A stretch of 64,000 nucleotides of DNA from Rosellinia necatrix (GCA_021209875.1 JAGYVD010000003.1:1922001-1986000), one strand, 5' to 3'. Counted from the first letter of the stretch, positions 13,197-25,199 are shown. The notes: generated by a model not told the origin, from the letters alone. Numbers and translations are program-made.

Positions 13197-14982
13197 ACTA
13201 CCCGCTGGAACAGCTCACGGCGCCACCGCCTGCGCCCGGATCTGCGTCGTCCTCGTTGCACACATGCACACTGTAGTTATCTGTCTCTGGGTTCTTTTCC
13301 ATCGGCCATCCGCCTCACTGGTCTGTAGGCGAACCAATCGCGCGGCTGGCATTCCCCGAAGCTGACGAGACCACCAGAAGCCCTGACCCCGGAGGGATTT
13401 GGAGTCTGACGATCTGCTTGCACGACGACTTCGCGCGTAAACGCCCTTTTCGGCTCATCCACATCGAGAGGCACACCGTGAGACGGAGAGGCAGCGAAGC
13501 AGAGAGGCAGCGAAGCAGAGAGGCACACAGAGAGGCACACAAAGAGTATGTATGATCGTATTATATTGTATTGCATTGCATTGTATTGTTCGCCCATGTC
13601 CACCGCCTCAACGAGCTGTCGCGCACGCACACACGCACATACACGGACGTGACGCACGCACGCACACACGCACGCGATATACATAACTCTTTAACAAGAC
13701 GTCCTCGCTTCGCCCTCAACCCCTGATCCTCGGCCTCCCAGGGCCCTCGTGTCTCATATTGGCGCATCTGGTCCCCCTCCGAGTCCAGTACTCCGAGTTC
13801 GTGGCAGGTCGCTAATGCTGCGCGACGCTGGGTGAGACCGAGCCTGGCGACCGGCCGAGCGAGTGCTTGTGCCGTACCTTATCCCTCCAGAGCTTGGGTG
13901 CCGGGTTACGGGGCCAGTAGCGATGACGCTGGCGACGATTCAATCTGCGCTCTGCTTCCTGCTGTCTTGGTCGGGCCAGTCGGAATCCCTGAATCCATCC
14001 AGGTCAACTTCGCATGGCCCTGCAGCCCCGGAAGTTCGTCTGCACTTTTGTCGCCCGTCTTCACCACCTTCCTGCACCCTCCAGCCCGAACGCCCGAAAC
14101 TTGCTTAACTAAGGGTAGTCCGACGTTGACTCCATCCGGGCTCGTCTATTCTGTCTCTACCTAGGATCCGTCAGAGTAGTAACTCCACCCATCGTCCTAG
14201 TTTGGTTTTTCCGTTTCTCGATAACTGCCCGTTTCCCGGCCTCACTCCCCCCTCTTAGTCCCATTTTCACTCTCACGGATGGATGTCTTATCCTCGAACC
14301 CTGCACGTCCTAAACTGGTACCCGGGCTAGCCCGCTGGAACCGCGCCATTTGCTCCATTTGTTCCCGAGATCCGCCACCAATTTCTGATCGAGAGGCGGC
14401 ATCAGTTTTTTTTTTTTTTCTCTAATTCTCGCTCGTGAATGTCTCGCATCAGCTACTAATTACGCCGCTTCCCTATAGGCGCTCTACCCCATCATCGCCA
14501 TTACACTCAACCCGCCATAAACGCCTGCACTAATTTGACGTCGCACTAAGGCAGCGTCAATACTGTTTGCTTTTGTTTGCTATTTATTCTTGGAGTGATT
14601 GACAGACCCTGCATCCTATTCACGAGAAGGACGCCGGCTCACTAGCGAACGGGATTTCATCAGCGCACTCGCAATCCAGCCCATTCTCTTCGGGCATCGC
14701 TGCCTGGTCCGTTCGGGTACTCGGAATTGCTCTTACCCCCCCCTGTCAGCGTGGGGAACGCCCATCTTTAGGATTCTGCTTCTTGTGACGAACTTACAGG
14801 CTTCCCCAGATTGTGTTACGTGACACGTTATTGGTCGCCGTCGCCTTGCACGACATACAGCTGCATCAGCAGCTAGACCGCCAAATCTTTATTAGTTTCA
14901 AGTGGTCGTTGCCAACTGGAATTTTTCTAAAGACCGAATCTTTGCTTAGTTGGTAGTGTATCATGATGGTCCCTCAAAGACC

Positions 14983-17900
14983 ATGACTTCGGTTCTTGTG
15001 GTCCAGCCTAGAGACATCAAGTCATCCCTTCCTGCTACCCAGTCGCTCTCTATCATGACGCAAACGCGCAGGCCAACGCCGCCGCCACAGGTCAAGGCGG
15101 AGGAGGATTCCGAGCAGCTCCGGAGGCCGTCGAGCCAGGTTGGAGATTATGACATGGATGACATGGATAGTGACAACGAGGGCGAGGGCGAAAATAGGAA
15201 TGAAAATTCATCTAACTCAGATGGCCCAGTAAAAAAACGAAGGAGGAGTAGGAAGGGTCTTGACAAGAAATTTGAGTGTCCTACCGAGGGTTGTGGAAAG
15301 AGCTACTCAAGAGCGGAACATCTGTGAGTTTTGTGCAATGCTTGATCAAGGTTGTCCCCGTGCCGCAGAGCGTCGCTGCTAATGAGTCGATCGATAGTCA
15401 CCGTCATCAGCTAAATCACACCCCCAAGCAAATATATAGGTGCAACTTTCCGGACTGCAACCGTGAGTTTGTTCGACTGGACCTGTGCAACCGCCATAGG
15501 GATCGCCATACCGCAAAGGGGTCCGCGTTGAGCCGGAAAGATTCTCTAATTAGTCAAAGCTCTCCGGTCGACAACGTAAGATCTCCGTATCCCACTCCTG
15601 CTTCGACGACCATGTCCCCCAAGCACACCAAGCTAGGAAACACCGCTTCAAGAACAGAACACTCAGCTCACTCTCAATACCAGTCACCGAAAGATGGTGT
15701 CGGTATTGGCACACCCTACACCCCGATGGCCAGCACATCTCCTGCGGCCTTTCCTCACTCCGGGCCTTCCAACTTACCCGACGCATACGCGCACTCCGAA
15801 CAGGGACCAAGCTATAATGCAAGGTTAGCTCAACGTTCCCCGACCAACCATCAGCAGCGCCTTCACACACACCCAGGTGCCAATGTCTATGGTGTATTGT
15901 CGCCCGTGTCTACTCACCCTAGCAGCTTTCACTTGCAACCCACTCACACACCCCAGTCAGTCCCCACGATGCCATTTGTTCCCCCCGAACAATTTCCCTG
16001 CTTTCTCACTCACTCCCCCCCTCGGAATTCAATTCGGCTGCCGGCGTTAGCACCGGTACAGGATCTACACATCAATACGCACCCACCACCTCCAGCGATT
16101 ATGGCGAACAATCACATTCCCAAGCATCAACCGATCTGATGCTGCTGGATCAAATGACAGCACAAGCCACGATACCAATGTTCGGTCCCGACGGCACCTT
16201 GAATAAATCTCCATATATATCGTTTCCTGAAGATTTTGTGGCTTATCTGTTCAATACCACGTCTCCCAACACGTCGCCTTCAACTGTTGGCCGTATCATG
16301 CCGCGGAATACGTACACAAAGTAAGTATCTTCTTTAATATTACCAGTGAACGTGATGCTAATCCAAGCCAGTTATTCGGATTACCAACAGCAGTATAATA
16401 TGGGCTACTCTGGAGCTGAGGGCGGTACTTTTGGTTATTTTCCTGGCCAGGTAATGGCGGTAACAAACTTGCTTGATCCTAACCTACCGGAGTCGATTCT
16501 ATCTGATGAGAAGTGTCAAGAGCTGTTTGATTTAATCAAGGAGAAATTTCATGAGAATAACCATGCCCCTGTTGAACGACATGGGGAGAACCTTCTCGAA
16601 GGAGATAGGAATGACGATGAGCACATGCTAAGTCGCAAGATGATGCAACTATATATCGGTTCCTATTGGCTGCATTTTAGCGATCAAGTGCCAATCCTCC
16701 ACAAGCCAACGTTCTCGCCGGATAGGACGCCAAATCTTCTTTTGATAGTGGTGATGGCAATAGGGGCTGCTTGCCTGGATCGCAGTCACGGACCCAAGAT
16801 AACGCAAGCTGGGGCGAATCTTTCGAACTTTTTGGCCTGGAACCTGAGATGGGCGATCTTTATGGACGTGAACTTCCGGCCTCCTGCGAAACTATGGGTT
16901 TTCCAAACCTTGTTGCTACTTGAATTGTATGAAAAGATGTACTCTACACGGGAGCTCCATGAGAGAGCTCATATTCACCATGCCACCACGATTACCCTCA
17001 TGCGAAGAGGTCGGTCCCTTATAGGCAAGTCGGCATTGGACTCGCCCCCAAGCGCACGAGACGATAGGTCGACTAGTGCTGGGTCTCGGCAATCGTCCGC
17101 GTCTGCCCCAGCCCACACACCGGACGAGTGGTGGAATAATTGGATCACGAACGAGAGCACTCGGCGTGCTGCTTTTGTGGCCTTTTTAATCGACTCGATT
17201 CATGCCACGATGTTTGGGCACTCGACGGTGATGGTAGCGCATGAGATGCGCCTTCCCTTGCCGTGCGATGATGAGCTTTGGAAAGCCAAGAGTGGCGCCG
17301 AGGTCGGCCGAATTGAGTCAAACCACATGTCGAATGGAATCAAGCCTATGGTATTTCTGGAGGGGCTGAAGCGTACCCTCGCCGGACAGGAGGTCCACAC
17401 CAACCCGTTTGGGCGGCAGATACTTATGGCTGGGCTGTTGAGTGTTAGCTGGCATATGAATCAACGTGATCTCCAGGTGAGCTCTTTGGGCCAAAACATG
17501 TCACAAGCCCTGGGCGGCCGAGATAAGTGGCGGGGCACTCTGATGAGGGCTTTTGACTCGTGGAAAACCGAATTCGACAAATCACTCCAAAATTACAACC
17601 TGACACTTGACCCCTACCGCTCCGGTAAACAGAACGATGACAATGTGGTTTTCGAAAGCCGGACGGTGTTGCATCATCTCGCCCACATGGCAATGCACGT
17701 AGACATCGTGGACTGCCAGATATTCGCTCGCGCTAAACGTCTCCTTGGACGAGCGATTGGATCACAGGATCTTCATAATGCGCAGAGAAGGATGAGGGAC
17801 AACTGGGCACCGTCAGCTAGAGCTCGTGACGCCACGTTCTATGCAGTGCAATTTCTTTGCTCGGTCCTCCTCGACGGTACGCAGTACTGTGCTAGAGACG

Positions 17901-18223
17901 ACGTGCTCCTGAACAGACCCTGGGTTCTTTATTTCGCGGCTCTGGTCATCTGGTGCTACGGGTTTGCAATAGCTGGGCCCTGTCCGGGGTACGTGGTACC
18001 GAGTAGCCACGAAGAGAAGTACGCACAAATGCGCGAATACCTACAAAGGCTTGGCTCGATACAATCCCCCGACGATCTAAAGTTGACCAAGGACGTGAAC
18101 AAAACCAGCGCACTCCTGGTCGTGTTAAAGGATGCATTTGCCTCGACGCGCTGGGAGTTACTTCACGAGGGCGCCACCCTGTTGGATAATTGCATCCAAC
18201 TGAACAGTGGTGCGATGATGTAG
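14983..18223 (+). CDS. C2H2 zinc-finger plus fungal_trans transcription factor (one frame break)
   Basis: Nuclear transcription factor with two C2H2 fingers and a fungal-specific transcription factor domain; target genes unknown. Exons: 14983-15323 (an in-frame second ATG at 15055 may be the true start, giving about 1014 residues), 15398-16320, 16372-18223. Counting from 15055, the N-terminus is acidic (YDMDDMDSDNEGEGE), followed by a KKRRR nuclear signal. Finger 1 starts FECPTEGCGKSYSRAEHL and completes across intron 1 as HRHQLNH; finger 2 is YRCNFPDCNREF with HRDRH. A long Ser/Pro/Thr/His-rich linker precedes the middle homology region (from about residue 489, QLYIGSYWLHFSDQVPILH). The exon 2 frame changes by one base at a run of seven C (16015-16021); an eighth C would join the natural frames on both sides. 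No GT-AG intron explains it. The C2H2-plus-fungal_trans combination is established but less common than Zn2Cys6-plus-fungal_trans. Confidence 0.88.
16015..16021 (+). other. Homopolymer frame break (C7) in the zinc-finger gene
   Basis: Upstream, the frame reads VPTMPFVPPEQFPCF; downstream, a different frame reads SEFNSAAGVSTGTG and on to DLMLLDQM, both natural for the protein. One missing C in this tract reconciles them. A sequencing error or a true 1-base deletion cannot be told apart here. Confidence 0.75.
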
Positions 18224-19597
18224 GGCCCGTCCGCGCTGTGATTCTCTAAAAAGGTCGATACCAGCCCAGACAGAAGGGTCGTTTGGGAGGAGGTAGTCGA
18301 AGGTCTCTAGTTGGTCACCGTCGACGCTGAGCATGCGTCGTTGAATTGTCGGGTTTGCTCGCAGAAGAGATATGGTGTGGGCGTGTAGGAACAACTGAAC
18401 GATTTGTCGTTCGAGATTTTTGTTGGAGTATTGGATGAAAATATACATGGGACGAAGTTTTGCCAAGTGTTGTATGTTACTGGCTTTGTCGCTATATACC
18501 CCTCTGATGCGATGGATTTACGCGGTAATCTCTAGTGGGTTAAGCTAAGTTGCTCACTCATGTGTCATATAGGTGGGTGTTTGGATTGATTTTATGTAAT
18601 GAAATAGCAAAAAGATACACGTTGTTCAACTAAACAGGCTGGAGTTAGATGATCTCACGCCGAGATAGAGGTATGTGTGGAAAGGTACCCAAAGGGGCGA
18701 TTGCCCGAAATCTTGGGCGGTATGTCCGGGTTACTGTTGTACAAAAAAAAAAGAATAAACCGACGGGAAGCGGACTGGCTTATGTACCTTAACGCCGGCC
18801 GGAGTACTGTGAGGTTATCTCTTTATAAAAGTAGTACCCTTCAAGTTGTACAACTACTGTCTGTTGGCAATGTTCTGGATGTGGATAAAATAAATGCGTA
18901 ATGGAAATTGTATATTATATGTATGTTTCTATAAAGATAGTGCATTTAGCATAGCCTTGGCATATGATGATGATCAGAAATCCGTGTCTCGCTTCTATGT
19001 AAGCTCGTACCTGATCCTCAAGACCAACTAACTACCTAGGTAGCTCCCGATGGCGAAATCTACAGCAAGTGTCCATATGGTCTAACCTATCTTGGTTAGA
19101 GTCGGATAACTTGCCGTGTCGACGCTTTAAGTCCGGGGTTAAATAGGGGACTTTAAACCCGACGGATAAAGCAATTAGTGGCCGATGGTTTGTGTTGAAC
19201 GTACGCAAATGCAAGTGACCCTACTTGACAGCGCTGGAGATTTGACGCTTCTCGGCGTTACAGCTTAACTAGCAGGTACGCCTCACCAATCAATCGGTAT
19301 TGTGTGAGACTTGGTCAGTTTTGCTTTAAACCTGCATTCCTCCCCCTCATCATCTCCTGGAGCTAATCCAGCTGCCTACCTATCTCGCCTCATACTCACT
19401 CATATATATATACACATATATATACACATATACACACACACACACACAAACAGACAGACACACACCACAATACACACACACGCACGCACACATACACGCA
19501 CGCACACATACATACATACATACATACATACATACATACATACATACACACATTCACTCACTTCACTCCAACAACAGTAGCAGCGAGCGGCATCGCG
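18224..19597. other. Intergenic between the transcription factor and F-box genes
   Basis: No supported gene. The left part is probably the 3' UTR. The right end is dominated by the TA/CA/CATA microsatellite at 19400-19553, which lies about 45 bases before the F-box start codon. Confidence 0.6.
19400..19553. repeat. (TA)n/(CA)n/(CATA)n microsatellite next to the F-box start
   Basis: Successive TA, ACAC, CACG and ten or so CATA units cover about 150 bases directly upstream of a start codon, presumably inside the promoter or leader. Confidence 0.9.
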
Positions 19598-21665
19598 ATG
19601 ATACTCTTGACGGACCTCCCGCCCGAAATCATCCACCATATTCTAGCATATGTTGAGCCACGCGACCTGGCCTGGATCCCCCAGACCTGCAAGAGCTTCT
19701 GCCATGCCGTCAGCAACAACGCCCCGCTGTTCAAGCGGCTATATCTAAACCACCTAGACCCCCCGTCCCAGGACCCCGCCGATTGGGAGCAGTCCCTGAA
19801 AGACCTCGTTCGTCTGCAGGCCCTGTCCAACCTCGATGTTGATGCTAAGGTACGTGTCGATGTCGATTATCTACCTACAGTAGGCCGGCACACAGCGCAG
19901 GCTGAGCCATCCTATGATGGGGTGGCACTGATGGGGTGGCACTGATGGGGTGGCACTGATGGGGTGACACTGATGGTGAGGCTGGTGCCGGCATCGATGC
20001 CGAGGCCGGTACCGATGCCCGATGCCGGCCCTAAACCCCGTCCCAATTTGTCCCCCTCCTTCGACCCTTGTCCTAACCGTCCTCCCGGTTCGAATCGCTC
20101 CTCGCGTCTAATCGTACTGACCAACCAACCTCCACCCACAGAAGGATGAGCTCGACTTCGTACACCGGACCGTGACGGAACTACTAAAGAATGCCTCTAC
20201 AGATGGCACAAGCCATGGCTCGGCGGGAAATATTCCCCGTTCTCGTAACGCTGATCTTCTTACCACCATCTTCAGCTCCGAGTCCAACCAGTCAGCTTTC
20301 CTGTGCCGATCCTTCATCTACGAACGTGCTCGTGCCGAATTCCACTGCCAGGACGTGAGGTATTGGCATGGTCCCCCTAAACCCGAGCACCAGAAGAGCG
20401 CTCATCTGCACTGCCTATACGGCGTGCCGCGGTTGTTTGCCTATCCGTCCGCCCGTCGACAGACCAGGCATAACCTGATGCATCCCTTCGCTTGCTCCAA
20501 AGTCTATGACCTAAGACAGTATACGGACAAGAACAAATGGGGGCCATTTATGGACGACGGCAGCATGCGTGTCGACTGGGAGAAGGTTGAGGCTATCATG
20601 ATTACCCTGGGCTCCAACATGGACAGCCTCGGCCTTTCGCGCACATACGGGTGCGATACCTTCTGCTCGACTCCCTTCGCCGGCACCTGGGCGAATAGCT
20701 GGAGATCGCCTCCTCCCGACCCACCGTCACCCAAAGCCGACGCCCCAAAACACCCCGATCCGTATGGCATCGCAGGTATCTGGATGCGCGTCGTGTGCTT
20801 CTTAGATTACAGCGACTTCTTCGCCTTCAACTTCGGTACCCAGGAACTGCCCCCGCACGTCCCACGCCGCTCCATCAACATGGGCCAGGCCACGCGGCTC
20901 ATCGTCATGAGTATTTTCGTCACGAGCGTCGAAAAGCCCGGGCCCGAAGACGGACAGGAGCTCCCCGTCGTACATTTCAAGGGCGTCTCCAGATCGTTGG
21001 ACCAGTGTTTCGACGAGAACGCCGACTCGGATCTCAGAGGTACAGTCCTTGTCAGAGGTGTGGATGGAACCCCCTCTATGTTACTCCAGTTGCCAGCAAG
21101 CTGGGCGCGACCCTTCGCCGTCGGAAATTTGGTGCTAACGAGGGCGGTGCGATGATGTAGGTACGGTGCGCTTGACGCCGAACGGTGATGTCCGCTGGAC
21201 CACCTTCTCCATCTTCGGCGGCGTGGAGCGCTGGCGTAGCGAGAGCATACAGGTCGGTGGGGTCAGGAGCGCCAAAGGTGTAGTGGGCCACTGGTTCGAT
21301 ACGTGAGTTGATTTTTCCGCGCAGCCTCTAAAGCCCTCCTCCCTCCAATGTTCATCGCTCGCTATCCATACGACCAGCTCGCATTTTTTTTTTTCTCGTT
21401 CTGATAATGAGACCTAAACATCCGCTTGTGCAGGGACTTTGACCCTCACGGACCAGCAGGGCCCACGGCATTCTGGAAGATTTCGGAAGGGAGCCAAGTC
21501 CCTCCTGCGCTAGGAAAGCGCGGCGACCTTGTGTCCGAGGTAGACGATCTCGATGGGTTTGCCGAGTCTAGCCAAGATCAAGAAGAGGGAGGCTCTATAG
21601 GAGACTATACTGATGGTGACCAAGGCGAAGAGGTCCCCTCTGGTCAGAGTACGCCTGAGGCGTAA
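19598..21665 (+). CDS. F-box protein
   Basis: Predicted substrate receptor of an SCF ubiquitin ligase; the substrate is unknown. Exons 19598-19849, 20142-21039, 21161-21302 and 21434-21665 give 507 residues. The F-box lies at residues 4-50 (LTDLPPEIIHHILAYV, then PQTCKSFCHAV), the part that would bind Skp1. The remainder has no repeat type I recognise (no clear LRR, WD40 or Kelch). It contains conserved-looking aromatic stretches such as SAHLHCLYGVPR, GIAGIWMRVVCFLDYSDFF and FSIFGGVERW, as in the large uncharacterised F-box family of filamentous ascomycetes. The C-terminal 60 residues are acidic and probably disordered. Introns have standard borders; intron 1 carries a 14-bp minisatellite. 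The start is the first ATG, followed at once by the F-box. Confidence 0.9.
19916..19971 (+). repeat. 14-bp minisatellite inside F-box intron 1
   Basis: Four copies of GATGGGGTGGCACT at 19916-19929, 19930-19943, 19944-19957 and 19958-19971; the last has one G-to-A change. They sit wholly in intron 1 (19850-20141) and contain no stop-dependent coding role. Confidence 0.92.
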
Positions 21666-22986
21666 GTCGATTGAGACTTGGATCTTGCCCTGGCTAGATT
21701 TGGCTTATCATTCTTCTATCTTTTCTTCGTGTGTGTGTGTGTGTGTGTGTGGCAACGAAGTGCCGCGTATCTGATACAGATCCTTGAGGCGCCGAATCGC
21801 ATTATCTGACAGAAAGAACAGTGATCCTAACATATCATCCTTCGAGTTGCGTGAGGAGCTTGCTTTTGACCCCTAACCTCTATACATAACACAACACATA
21901 AGCTAGGAGGCTCGTAATATCGTTAATATCGTATATATCCTCCTATAAACTCATAATTTGCCCGGGACAGCCCGATATTATTTATTAGGGTATTCTAGGG
22001 TTATATCTCGTAAATATGGTTTAAAATGTGGAAGTATTTGCATGCATCGGTCATACGTACCGACTTGGGCATGATAGAAGGAGGATCGCATTATTTGTGA
22101 ATAACAGTACGGCAAACCAACTATCTAGTAAAGTGTGAGATATACGGATGTGGGCATTGTTAGAGTAGGGCGTTGGAATAACATATGCCCCCGACCACTT
22201 AATAACATTATACTCCCAACACATTTCTATCCATCAGCCCCTTTCATTTTTCTTTCTCCTAGCCTCGCCACGAAGACATATCGCCCTCTCCGGACATGAT
22301 CTCTCCCATCTCATCAACTAACACACCCTCAAGCAGCATAGCGCTTGCGTACAGTAGGTTAGATAGCCCCTTTACAGCACTATCCGACCTTCCCTTTTCT
22401 TCCTTTATTTTTATTTATTTCGTTCTTAATTTTTTTTATGCCATTATCCTTCCCAAATTTCCACCTGATTGACGTTTATAACGAGTTCAAGACATTCTCG
22501 TCGAAGTATTACGAGAGCGTGAAGTCTAGCCCCTGCTTTTTCAGGCCTTCCTTCCATCTATGAGATCACCGTGTCGCTTACGACGGGTCCGGCTGCCTCT
22601 TCCCTTTTGTCTACGTTGCCCGATTTTTTACCGTCCAGTCTAAGTGTATTCAACGTGGCAAAACACCGCTCTTGATTCGCTAGGTGATGTAGTGCATAAT
22701 TTGGCGTTTCGAATCGAGGGTAAGGGCGTGTGTGTGCTTGTGTGTGAGTGCATGCGCTCGTTCTCCATGGTAAGAAAGGAACGAGTGATATAAGTTTTTT
22801 CGTCTTTTTTTTTTCTTCTTCCTTCGCTTTTCGAACATCGGTTAGTTTGTCCGTTCTCCCAAGCAGGGCTAAATATCTAAGTGACCTTCATTAGATCCGC
22901 TTTGGTATTGATACCCCCTTGTAGTCGACAAGGGTAAAACATTTAGAAGAATTAATGTTCGGAATGGGGACTAGCAGAGGGTCAAA
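21666..22986. other. Convergent intergenic region
   Basis: Tail-to-tail space between the F-box gene (plus) and the Mak32-like gene (minus). It contains a GT microsatellite near 21732-21751, several oligo-T tracts and AT-rich sequence typical of 3' UTRs. No supported gene. Confidence 0.6.
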
Positions 22987-24740
22987 TCAAGAACTAGGCT
23001 CGAGTCTCGCCTTGAATTCATCGAACCGCTCGCTAACACGGACGCTGTTCCATGTTTCGCGCCCTTCGTCATCGTGTCCAAGCGTAGGCATGCCAACCTG
23101 TTCGATAGCAAAGCTCGCCGCTACGCTTCCCCACACCGCGGCCTCCTCGATGCCCTCCCCCCTTGCAAGCGCGACCGCCAGCGCACCCAAGAAGGTATTT
23201 CCGCCTCCCGTGGGGTCGACAACGTTGCCCTTCCCCTTCTTCTTCTCTTCCGCCTCTCCATTTGTGGCCTCTCCGTTCGTAGCCTCTCTGTCTGTGGTTT
23301 CCCCATCCTCTACTTGACCATGCTCGCCCTCTTCGTCAACATTAGCGTGGAAAGCGGGCAACCAACGCTCGACACCTGGGTCTACCTCGATCTCCTCGCG
23401 GGCGACGGAACCTTCAGGATCCTGCAGGAGGCCCGCAAACAGGGCTTCCATGTCTGTGTCGGGCCGGAGCCCGCCGTGGAGCAGCGCCGACGGCTTCTTG
23501 CCGCTAGTCTTGGACTTGTGCTTGCGCTTGCGGCCTCCGTTGCGCGCGAGATAGCACCCCTTCTCGCCGGCCCGTACTACGATGCAAAAGGACTGCAGGG
23601 GCATGGAGCCCAAAAGCTGTTCGCAGGCCCGCTCGATTGCCCGCGTGCTGATCTCCCCCGTCTCCGGGTCTAGCCCGTCGTCACCCATGAAGCCCGCCAG
23701 CTCGGCGTGGTTAGGGCTCATGACATCGATCAGCGGCAGCACGTTCGTGCAGTTTAGTAGCTCGTCGGGTGTACAGAGATCCGGTACCGGCTCCCAAATG
23801 AAAATGGGTTTCGGGAGCTGATTTCCTGAGCCCCTGTAGTCCCCGTGACTACCGGAGAAGGACGCTGGTAGATCGGCACGCTTGTCCTTGATTTCGAGGA
23901 CGAGCTCGCGGCACCGCTTAGGTGAGCAAATCAGGTGGAAGGTGCGTGACGCGAGCAGCTCAGGCGTCAAGTCCTCTGCCGTAAGTCGTTTCTTGGGTGT
24001 CATGTACCGAAACGCTCGGTTCTGGTGCTCATCATAGCCGTTCCAGCCACGCGTCGTGAGACGTTCAGGTGTGTCGCGCAGTAACACCGACGTTCCCCAT
24101 GACACGATTCGATCCTCGAGGTCTGGAGGGAAATCGGACCCCTTGTCAACTATCCAACCCACGGATTTTGAAACTGGAGGTGGTGAGAATAGCCGTGCAC
24201 CGAGGGCCGAGTATGCCCCAGCGCCGCCTAGAATGTCCTTCACAGGCGGTGTTGGGGGTAAAAACTCGATTTCATCTTGATTGGGGCATGTTAGTACGAT
24301 ATGACTTTGTGAGGCAACCAAGTTGACGAGGTATAAGTTAACGTTGAATTTAGTTTATGACTTCCCGAGAGAGTCTTGAGAGTCTTGCGAGACATGGAGG
24401 GGTGGGGGAGGGGAGGCGGGCATCCGGCTGTGACTATTTCTCTCGGAGTCTTCTCTCGGAGCCACTGGACTTTGCTGGAACTCATAGTCTATGGGGGAAA
24501 AAAAATTAAAGTTATTTGAAAGGAGACGAAGAGCAAGCAAAAAATATAGATTTAATAATACGGAAATGACTTGCCGATGATGAACATGCCCAGAGTGACG
24601 AAGTCTATCTGGTCCGTCTCAGGCCCCGTCCCGGTCTCGGGTTCCCGGAGAGGCTCCGGCTCTAGCATAGTGCCCCCTTCGCAACCCAAAAAGACGGGCT
24701 CCCCATTTTCGCCAGGGGTTGGATCCTCGTCGGCAGTCAT
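22987..24740 (-). CDS. mak32: Mak32-like PfkB-family protein
   Basis: Member of the fungal Mak32 branch of the PfkB/ribokinase superfamily. In yeast, Mak32 is needed for stability of L-A virus-like particles; its biochemical reaction is not established. Two exons on the minus strand (24740-24575 and 24275-22987) give 484 residues. Exon 1 ends DFVTLGMFII and exon 2 continues DEIEFLPPTPPVKDILGGAG, the typical N-terminal PfkB segment. The intron uses a GC donor (GCAAGT), a TACTAAC branch site and an AAG acceptor; joining at GAT restores the family motif, which supports this unusual splice. The anion-hole signature reads DPTGGGNTF (Asp409 to Phe417), so the usual catalytic Asp is Asn415. As I recall the Mak32 family, this change is a family trait and hints at altered or lost kinase activity. 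An insert before it (residues about 350-400) is rich in Glu and Asn repeats. Confidence 0.88.
24276..24574 (-). other. GC-AG intron of the Mak32-like gene
   Basis: 299-base intron on the minus strand beginning GCAAGT at 24574 and ending AAG at 24276, with a consensus TACTAAC branch site 14-20 bases before the acceptor. No GT donor nearby keeps the frame and the conserved MFIIDEIEF junction. Confidence 0.8.
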
Positions 24741-24786
24741 TACGATTGATGCCTACCTACTCCTACCTAAGTAGGCATAATTTGTG

Positions 24787-24794
24787 TGACGTCA
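24787..24794. promoter_or_regulatory. Perfect CRE palindrome (TGACGTCA)
   Basis: The ATF/CREB binding site TGACGTCA lies 47 bases upstream of the Mak32-like start codon, in the divergent promoter shared with Srv2/CAP (2.1 kb away). bZIP factors of the Atf1/AtfA type bind this palindrome and act downstream of Hog1-type kinases in other fungi. Function here is inferred from the exact match and position. Confidence 0.6.
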
Positions 24795-25199
24795 GCAGGC
24801 GGTCTCAAGCCACCCCGTATCACGAAGGCTAAGAGGGTGCCTATTTTTGCCTAACTTAGTTTAGGGCCCAAGTGAAATGGGGAGGGTGCTGGGGCGGTGG
24901 CAGTCCGGTAGGCAGATGTGTGAAGAGACGTTTTAGCTCCGAAGAGCTAAGAGACGGACGGGTCTAGATGGAGGATGAGTAACGAGAAGCGAAGGAAGGG
25001 GGATATAGAAAGCGAGCGTATAACAGGGGATGGCGGTGAGCGATGGAGTGCGAAACGGAGTAGCAGGCGGTAATAAAAGGTATATAGGCAGAGTAGGAGA
25101 AGCCGCTAGCACGGGGGGATGGAGAGGACGGAAGATGGAGGATGGAGGATGTAGAGGGTATGGAGAGGGTGTGGAGGATAGAAGGTAGGTAGAGACGAT

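Larger units (their letters stand above)
6290..14982. other. 8.7-kb gene-poor, microsatellite-rich interval
   Basis: No frame here resembles a known protein and none shows the splice pattern seen in the flanking genes. The stretch holds at least seven long microsatellites and several short tandem repeats (listed separately), oligo-A/T tracts (for example near 9450 and 10390) and ACCT/AGGT words. Part of it presumably serves as the promoter of the transcription factor gene that begins near 15 kb. A non-coding transcript cannot be excluded or shown. Confidence 0.6.

Noticed and set aside
20086..20100. tRNA B-box-like GGTTCGAATC
   Set aside because: No A box or cloverleaf around it; it lies in an intron. 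A similar match on the minus strand near 27560 is inside CAP coding sequence.
22955..23673. Plus-strand open frames over the Mak32-like gene
   Set aside because: The minus-strand frame contains the PfkB signatures; these are shadows.
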